Source: Candidatus Gottesmanbacteria bacterium RIFOXYB1_FULL_47_11 (GTDB lineage Bacteria; Patescibacteriota; Microgenomatia; UBA10105; UBA927). Taken from it: 10,237 nucleotides of DNA. Shown here in pieces: positions 6,147 to 10,237 of the stretch. The notes beneath the pieces were generated by a model. The model made no database searches. It saw only the letters and a program-made list of their open reading frames with translations, and was not told the origin of the DNA. The DNA lies in the NCBI GenBank assembly GCA_001779455.1, contig MFKE01000016.1:31867-42103 (forward strand), given 5' to 3'. The position numbers were made by a program, and so were the translations under genes. The stretch's first letter is position 1. The number at the start of each line of letters is the position of its first letter.

Positions 6147-6287
6147 TTAGCCGCCGATTTTGTACATTCCTGTTCCGCAGACCGGACACTTTCCTTTCAT
6201 TGCGGGTTTACCGTTTTTCATCGTAACTTTCACGGCTTTCGGATCTTCGCGCTTTGCGCGACATTTGACACAATACATGCTTGCCAT
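6147..6287 (-). CDS. DUF5679 zinc-ribbon-like small protein
   Basis: This is a 46-residue protein. Two pairs of cysteines, CVKC at 6-9 and CPVC at 34-37, frame a short basic beta-rich segment with VTMKNGKPA and end in GTGMYKIGG. This is the pattern of the DUF5679 family, small probable zinc-binding ribbons of unknown function in several bacterial and archaeal lineages. A second in-frame ATG (codon 4) exists, but the start at 6287 has the better-placed, near-perfect Shine-Dalgarno (AAAGGAGGTG, complement of 6298-6307). The gene lies 26 bases after the 90-residue protein gene and is followed by the terminator at 6090-6115, so the two probably share a transcript. Family assignment is from memory of the motif pattern. 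Confidence 0.88.
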   Translation of the reverse strand: MASMYCVKCRAKREDPKAVKVTMKNGKPAMKGKCPVCGTGMYKIGG

Positions 6288-6313
6288 AGTTCTATTTCAC
6301 CTCCTTTCGTCTT

Positions 6314-6586
6314 TTACCTCAACCAATACAAACCAAGTTCAGCGCCGATTGCACAGGCTGACAGCAGCAGAGTTTTACCCAAATCCCGTTTGATTGCAGT
6401 GAGCTCAGCCGCGTTAATATCGATGGGGTTTTCGCCTATATGTTGGGATATGGTGGCCCGGAACTGGAATGTCGATCCGGATGGTTGAGCAGCAACCGGG
6501 GCGGGAGTAACGTGAAGCGATTGTGTTTGCCGTGCGTGTCTGCGTAAATCTGCAATAATTTTTTGCCGTTTTGATTTTTTAGGCAT
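6314..6586 (-). CDS. Small basic protein with C-terminal membrane helix
   Basis: I cannot assign a family to this 90-residue protein. Residues 1-20 are strongly basic (MPKKSKRQKIIADLRRHAR). Residues 25-60 are low in structure signal, and 70-88 form one hydrophobic helix ending in YWLR. This predicts a tail-anchored protein with its basic domain in the cytoplasm, perhaps touching nucleic acid or lipid headgroups. A GAGG sits nine bases before the ATG. A TTGACA promoter with an extended -10 lies directly upstream, giving a leader of only about 12 bases. It is the first gene of a two-gene unit with the DUF5679 protein and is divergent from the DUF4446 gene. The promoter, start and codon-length frame make it a credible gene. 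Confidence 0.75.
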   Translation of the reverse strand: MPKKSKRQKIIADLRRHARQTQSLHVTPAPVAAQPSGSTFQFRATISQHIGENPIDINAAELTAIKRDLGKTLLLSACAIGAELGLYWLR

Positions 6587-6605
6587 ACTTAGCCTCGCGA
6601 GCCTG

Positions 6606-6635
6606 AGCGTAGCACGAGCGTGGCAGCCTTGTCAA
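6606..6635 (-). promoter_or_regulatory. Promoter of the 90-residue protein/DUF5679 unit
   Basis: On the minus strand a perfect TTGACA (6635-6630) is followed after 18 bases by TACGCT (6611-6606), with TG one base upstream of the -10. Initiation is expected near 6599, about 12 bases before the ATG at 6586. Confidence 0.6.
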
Positions 6636-6655
6636 CCCTTCGGCAAGCTCAGGGT
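6635..6655. repeat. Short imperfect palindrome between divergent promoters
   Basis: ACCCT (6635-6639) and AGGGT (6651-6655) flank CTTCGGCAAGCTC-like sequence; the core CCCTTCGGCAAGCTCAGGG resembles a short intergenic repeat (CCCTTCGACAAGCTCAGGG type) that I recall from many environmental genomes. A nearby stretch, CCTGAGCGTAGCACGAGCG (6602-6620), looks like a decayed relative. Only one clear copy is present, so repeat status rests on recall. Confidence 0.4.
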
Positions 6656-6665
6656 AGAAAACTCA

Positions 6666-6697
6666 TTGACAACAAAGTGATAAAAATCTAGTATAAT
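6666..6697 (+). promoter_or_regulatory. Promoter of the DUF4446-secD unit, probably leaderless
   Basis: A perfect TATAAT (6692-6697) lies nine bases before the ATG at 6706, so +1 falls at or within two bases of the start codon. A perfect TTGACA (6666-6671) is present but 20 bases away, longer than normal; pairing it instead with TAGTAT (6689-6694) gives the usual 17. Either choice leaves a leader of zero to about five bases and no Shine-Dalgarno. Confidence 0.65.
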
Positions 6698-6705
6698 GAA
6701 TACCA

Positions 6706-7164
6706 ATGGTGTTCAATGGATCGATAATTTTTGTCGTCATTATTCTTGTTTGGGTGTTAGGATTGACAGCATGGGTGATCTGGACAGTGCGGCGATTGAA
6801 AAAGGTAACGAGTGGGGAGGCGCTGGAACAGATTTTGTCAACACAAAAAAAATTACGGGGAGAGACGGATGATCTCTATAAAACACTTGAAGAGATTAAA
6901 AAAGACGGACGTTTACATATTCAGCGTGTGGGACTGGTACGGTTTAATCCCTTTTCCGACACAGGGGGAAGTCAAAGTTTTACATTGGCACTCCTGGACG
7001 GGCACAACAACGGGCTTGTGATGACATCATTGTACGCGCGTACCGGGCACCGGTGGTATGTCAAAGAGGTAACGGGCGGGAAAGGCAGAGAACTTGCGCT
7101 TTCCAAAGAAGAATCGTCAGCAGTACAAAAAGCAAAACCATTTGAAGGAGAACATCATGCATAA
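6706..7164 (+). CDS. DUF4446 family membrane protein
   Basis: This 152-residue protein has an N-terminal membrane helix (about 6-28), a basic stop (RRLKK), a charged helix or coiled coil (34-67) and then the DUF4446 core. The core contains VGLVRFNPFSDTGGSQSFT (76-93), LALLDGHNNGLVMTSL and a YVKEVTGGKG strand. DUF4446 proteins occur in Firmicutes, Chloroflexi and candidate phyla; their biochemical role is not known to me. Topology is N-terminal anchor with the domain most likely cytoplasmic. It is the first gene of a plus-strand unit, read from a promoter that places its ATG near +1, and its stop overlaps the start of the next gene by eight bases. Confidence 0.9.
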   Translation: MVFNGSIIFVVIILVWVLGLTAWVIWTVRRLKKVTSGEALEQILSTQKKLRGETDDLYKTLEEIKKDGRLHIQRVGLVRFNPFSDTGGSQSFTLALLDGHNNGLVMTSLYARTGHRWYVKEVTGGKGRELALSKEESSAVQKAKPFEGEHHA

Positions 7165-8332
7165 ACAACAATACATCATTACAGGTCTCATTGGCCTCGC
7201 GTTATATCTTATTTCGACCGGATTGTCTTTTGCCGCATTTACCGTTGTCGGGAAAAAATCTGCAGCTACAACTTCGCCGGTTTCTAATATAAGCGGTACG
7301 CAGCAGCATTTTGTCATTGACCCGTCTATTCCCCGGACACAAGCGTGTCCGTTGAACGGTAAACTATATACCAAGCAGGAAGAAGAAATTTGGAAGAAGC
7401 GCCGGCCGCTTGCGGTGATGATAGAAAACCATGCGGAATCACGTCCGCAGTCGGGCTTATCCTACGCAGATGTGGTATATGAAGCGGTTGCTGAAGGCGG
7501 TATTACACGGTTTATGGCAGTATTTTATTGCGGCATTGCGGCGCAAAGCATGAACCTTGCGCCGGTTCGTAGCGCCCGCACTTATTATCTTCCATGGGTT
7601 TTGGAATATGATGCAACGTATAATCACGTAGGTGGTGCCGGCGTCTGTGACGATCCCACGGTTGATACACGAGCGAAGGCGCTGTGCCAAATAGATCAGT
7701 ACAAAATTAAGGACATGGATCAGTTCGGCATATCGTTCCCTACGTGTTATAGAAACCCGGATCGTCTGGGTCACCCAGTTGCGACGGAACACACGATGGT
7801 ATGCGTGACGGATAAGCTTTTAAAAATTGCATCGGAACGCGGATGGACGAACGTGGATGCAAGCGGCATAGCATGGGATAAAAATTTTTCCTCATGGAAA
7901 TTTAAAGATGATGCCAAAGAGGCGGAGCGCGGAGCGTCATTTTCGGCATCGTTCACCGCATGGAAAGGGTACAGCGATTATTCCGTGAAATGGGTATATG
8001 ACGCGGCTACCAACAGCTACAAAAGGTTTAACGGTGGGCAGCCGCATACGGATTTGGAGACGAAAGAGCAGCTTGCCGCCAAAAATATTATCATCCAGTT
8101 TGCCGTTGAAACCGGCCCGGTAGATGAGCACGCGCACTTACTGTATGCAAACATCGGTTCAGGAACGGGGCTGTTATTCCAGGACGGGAAAAATATTAAA
8201 ATTAACTGGAAAAAAGAAAACCGCAGTGCACGGACGAAGTTCTATGACTCGGCAGGTAAAGAGATTAGCTTTAACCGGGGGGCTATTTGGATAGAAATGT
8301 TGCCAACGGGCACACCGATTTCATACGAGTGA
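7157..8332 (+). CDS. DUF3048 domain protein, exported (YerB-like)
   Basis: The 391-residue protein starts with a hydrophobic signal/anchor segment (about 6-30) and no lipobox cysteine. The N-terminal DUF3048 domain has RRPLAVMIENHAESRPQSG (82-100), YADVVYEAVAEGGITRFMAVF and APVRSARTYY. The C-terminal domain includes YSVKWVYDAATNSYKRFNGG and ends SFNRGAIWIEMLPTGTP. Its relative YerB in Bacillus is a lipoprotein of poorly defined function. Between the domains is a stretch with C164, C177, C197 and C216; with C64 and C125 this makes six cysteines, an even number that fits disulfides outside the membrane. ATG 7157 is chosen for its Shine-Dalgarno (GAAGGAG, 7144-7150) and because it places the signal segment at the N terminus. 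It overlaps DUF4446 by eight bases. Confidence 0.92.
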   Translation: MHKQQYIITGLIGLALYLISTGLSFAAFTVVGKKSAATTSPVSNISGTQQHFVIDPSIPRTQACPLNGKLYTKQEEEIWKKRRPLAVMIENHAESRPQSGLSYADVVYEAVAEGGITRFMAVFYCGIAAQSMNLAPVRSARTYYLPWVLEYDATYNHVGGAGVCDDPTVDTRAKALCQIDQYKIKDMDQFGISFPTCYRNPDRLGHPVATEHTMVCVTDKLLKIASERGWTNVDASGIAWDKNFSSWKFKDDAKEAERGASFSASFTAWKGYSDYSVKWVYDAATNSYKRFNGGQPHTDLETKEQLAAKNIIIQFAVETGPVDEHAHLLYANIGSGTGLLFQDGKNIKINWKKENRSARTKFYDSAGKEISFNRGAIWIEMLPTGTPISYE

Positions 8333-8359
8333 CCGCTTTTCCTGCCCGGAAGGAGTGGT

Positions 8360-8947
8360 ATGATTCTTGAAGATATCATTATTTCCAGGGTGAGAGTAAA
8401 GATTTTAACCCTATTTTTCACTCATCCCGGTACCATATTTCATGTCCGCGATATTGTCCGCAAGGTAGACGAGGAAATCAATGCCGTACGGCGTGAGCTT
8501 TCCCATATGGAGAAAGCGGGCATGGTGTCTAAGGAACAGCGGGCAAACCGCCTATTTTATTCTTTCCGGAAAGACTACCCGTTGTATTTTGATTTTTTGG
8601 AAATAATCGGGAAGACCTCGGGACTCGGGTGGGACATTATCAAGCAGCGTGTCAAGATCGGCAAGATTAAGTTTGCGATGATTTCCGGCAGGTATCTGCG
8701 GGGCATTCCCAAAAAGACGGGGTCTGAGGTAGACCTCCTGATTGTCGGCAACGTAGTACTCCCGGAAATGTCGCAGCTTGTAAAAGCAGAGGAAGTACGA
8801 CGAGAACGGGAAATTAACTACACCGTGATGACGGAAGAAGAGTTTGCCTTCCGCAAACGCCGTCGCGATCCGTTCGTTCTTTCCATATTGGAGGGATCGC
8901 GCGTTATGATCATCGGCGACGAAGAGGAGTTGGTAGCCAATGTTTAA
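8360..8947 (+). CDS. Winged-helix regulator with nucleotidyltransferase-like domain
   Basis: This 195-residue soluble protein has two parts. Residues 1-70 are a winged helix-turn-helix: SRVRVKILTLFFTHPG, then HVRDIVRKV and the probable recognition helix INAVRRELSHMEKAGMV, with RLFYSF as the wing. Residues 98-190 resemble a degenerate nucleotidyltransferase fold: KFAMISGRYLRG in place of GSxxRG, then SEVDLLIVG with D125, and EINYTVMTEEEFAFRKRRRD. A second catalytic aspartate is not obvious, so it may bind rather than transfer nucleotides. Similar proteins are common in candidate-phyla genomes; no target is known to me. The start has a strong Shine-Dalgarno (GGAAGGAG, 8348-8355). Its TAA overlaps the secD ATG (ATGTTTAA), so the two are translationally coupled. 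Confidence 0.86.
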   Translation: MILEDIIISRVRVKILTLFFTHPGTIFHVRDIVRKVDEEINAVRRELSHMEKAGMVSKEQRANRLFYSFRKDYPLYFDFLEIIGKTSGLGWDIIKQRVKIGKIKFAMISGRYLRGIPKKTGSEVDLLIVGNVVLPEMSQLVKAEEVRREREINYTVMTEEEFAFRKRRRDPFVLSILEGSRVMIIGDEEELVANV

Positions 8948-10237
8948 CAATCCCCGCCGGGTTTTCATCCTGATTATTTTTCTTGCCATAGTCATGGCAT
9001 TTATTGATATACCCTCTTCTCCGGGAATCCACTTTTCATTTTTGGGACTGACGGTGGATAAAAAGTTTTCTACGAATTTAGGACTGGATTTGTCCGGCGG
9101 CTCCCATTTAGTTTTGGAGGCGGACATGAAAGATATTCCTCAAGCCGACCGGGCTGCGGCCCTGGATTCAGCCCGGCAGGTCATTGAACGCCGTGTGAAT
9201 TTTTTCGGTGTTTCTGAGCCTATTGTCCAGACTGCAACGACAAAGAATAATTTCCGTATTATCGTAGAGCTTCCCGGTATATCGGATGTTAAACAGGCAA
9301 TCGCCCTTATCGGACAGACAGCGCAACTGGATTTCCGTGAGTTTACCGATCCTGATGCTTCAGTTTCCGCAATCACGACCTACGCTGATCTTATGATGAT
9401 GACAAAGCCTGTGGGTTTAACAGGAAAGGATCTTAAACGTGCCACTGTTACGTTTGATACGACGACGGGATCACCGGAGGTGGGATTACAGTTTACGTCA
9501 GAAGGCGGGAAAAAGTTTGGTGATGTGACAAGGCGTCTCGTCGGCAAACCGCTCGGGATATTCCTGGATGATGCACCGATCACGATACCCGTCGTCAAAC
9601 AGGAAATTATTGACGGGCAGGCAGTGATTAACGGTACGTTTACGCAGGATGAAGCAAAAAATTTAGCACTGCAACTGAATGCAGGCGCACTTCCCGTACC
9701 GGTTTCGGTAGTTGAGAAGAGTACGGTCGGGGCCACGCTTGGCCAGACGTCCGTAGAAAAAAGTGTGTATGCCGGATCCGTGGGACTTGTGATTGTTGCC
9801 ATCTTTATGATTGCCCAGTACGGATGGTTAGGGCTCTTGGCTGATATGGCGCTTGTTGTCTATGGACTGTTGACATTTGCGATATTCCGTTCAATTCCGA
9901 TTACCCTCACCCTGCCGGGAATTGCAGGATTTATTCTTTCAATCGGCATGGCGGTGGACTCAAACATTCTTATTTTTGAGCGGTTTAAGGAAGAAAAGCG
10001 CGCCGGTCGTCCTTGGAAAGTAGCCATGGAATTGGGATTCGGGAAAGCATGGGACAGTATCCGGGACGCAAACTTTACGACGCTTATCACATGTGCAATC
10101 CTTTATAATCCGGGCAATTGGGAATTCCTCCCCAGTTCCGGCATGGTCCGCGGATTTGCCGTAACGTTGTTTATCGGAGTATTGGCAAGTTTATTTACCG
10201 GTATTATCGTGACACGGACATTTGTGCGGGTGCTCTA
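8940..10237 (+). CDS. secD: Protein translocase subunit SecD (3' end beyond window)
   Basis: SecD, with SecF, uses the proton-motive force to help pull proteins through SecYEG. The 432 visible residues begin with a membrane helix (7-23), then LGLDLSGGSHLVLEAD (47-62) of the P1 base and RRVNFFGVSEP (84-94). The periplasmic P1 domain spans up to about 260. After that come SVEKSVYAGSVGLVIVA and four more helices, with GMAVDSNILIFERFKEE (336-352) and WDSIRDANFTTLIT (371-384). The final helix ends VTRTFVRVL at the window edge, so only a few residues are missing. The start is the ATG inside the upstream stop overlap. A secF gene would be expected next, as these two usually travel together. Confidence 0.95.
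   Translation, partial: MFNNPRRVFILIIFLAIVMAFIDIPSSPGIHFSFLGLTVDKKFSTNLGLDLSGGSHLVLEADMKDIPQADRAAALDSARQVIERRVNFFGVSEPIVQTATTKNNFRIIVELPGISDVKQAIALIGQTAQLDFREFTDPDASVSAITTYADLMMMTKPVGLTGKDLKRATVTFDTTTGSPEVGLQFTSEGGKKFGDVTRRLVGKPLGIFLDDAPITIPVVKQEIIDGQAVINGTFTQDEAKNLALQLNAGALPVPVSVVEKSTVGATLGQTSVEKSVYAGSVGLVIVAIFMIAQYGWLGLLADMALVVYGLLTFAIFRSIPITLTLPGIAGFILSIGMAVDSNILIFERFKEEKRAGRPWKVAMELGFGKAWDSIRDANFTTLITCAILYNPGNWEFLPSSGMVRGFAVTLFIGVLASLFTGIIVTRTFVRVL

Noticed and set aside
5962..6189. Minus-strand 75-residue reading frame
   Set aside because: It covers the 5' part of rnpB, the terminator and the end of the DUF5679 gene, and has no family likeness.
7094..7156. Longer N terminus for the DUF3048 protein
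   Set aside because: The added residues are charged and precede the signal segment; ATG 7157 has a strong Shine-Dalgarno.
8552..9127. Minus-strand 191-residue reading frame
   Set aside because: It is antisense to the winged-helix gene and the start of secD, both with clear family motifs; it has no start signal or recognisable domain and is a shadow of codon bias.
9380..9802. Minus-strand 140-residue frame over secD
   Set aside because: SecD motifs on the plus strand explain the coding; the antisense translation is low-complexity Ser/Thr/Pro without a domain.
1..10237. Mobile element, prophage, toxin-antitoxin or defence system
   Set aside because: No transposase, integrase, terminal repeats, phage genes, CRISPR, restriction or toxin motifs were found on either strand.

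Overview
The window looks like a stretch of a compact bacterial chromosome using the standard code. The gene set is mostly housekeeping with very short intergenic gaps. The families present (DUF4446, DUF3048, DUF5679, a winged-helix/nucleotidyltransferase-like regulator, a lone LytR_C protein), together with a TRAM-less MiaB and an unusually short MiaA, suggest a member of the Candidate Phyla Radiation (Patescibacteria), perhaps the Microgenomates side. That placement is inference from gene content; no rRNA gene is present to confirm it.

Layout. (1) 2-766, plus: the C-terminal end of RNase Y, then a 182-residue protein I do not recognise, whose 3' part is much more AT-rich than its neighbours. 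(2) 767-1255, plus: hup, a single-gene unit with its own sigma70-type promoter, a leader containing a hairpin, a strong Shine-Dalgarno and a clean intrinsic terminator. (3) 1260-5695, plus: a five-gene unit (LytR_C membrane protein, Cof-type HAD phosphatase, miaB, miaA, AI-2E-family permease) with gaps of 6-17 bases or overlaps. It is read from an extended -10 promoter that places the first AUG at or next to +1 (leaderless). (4) 5698-6635, minus: the RNase P RNA gene rnpB and, upstream of it, a two-gene unit (a 90-residue tail-anchored basic protein and the zinc-ribbon protein DUF5679). (5) 6666-10237, plus: a divergent unit of DUF4446 protein, DUF3048 lipoprotein-like or secreted protein, winged-helix regulator and secD (cut by the window end), again apparently starting leaderless.

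How the genes work together. miaA and miaB catalyse successive steps of ms2i6A37 tRNA modification and overlap by eight bases. rnpB supplies the tRNA 5'-maturation ribozyme, and RNase Y initiates mRNA decay. The DUF4446/DUF3048/secD group is envelope-related: membrane-anchored and exported proteins beside a Sec translocase accessory subunit. The regulatory DNA is tightly packed. A terminator stem contains the permease stop codon and serves rnpB from the other side; the probable rnpB -35 box lies inside the preceding terminator; and two divergent promoters flank a small palindromic repeat.

I found no CRISPR array, IS element, prophage, toxin-antitoxin pair or defence locus. The most interesting points are the reduced RNase P RNA specificity region, the leaderless operon heads, the shortened MiaA/MiaB pair and the unknown 182-residue protein.
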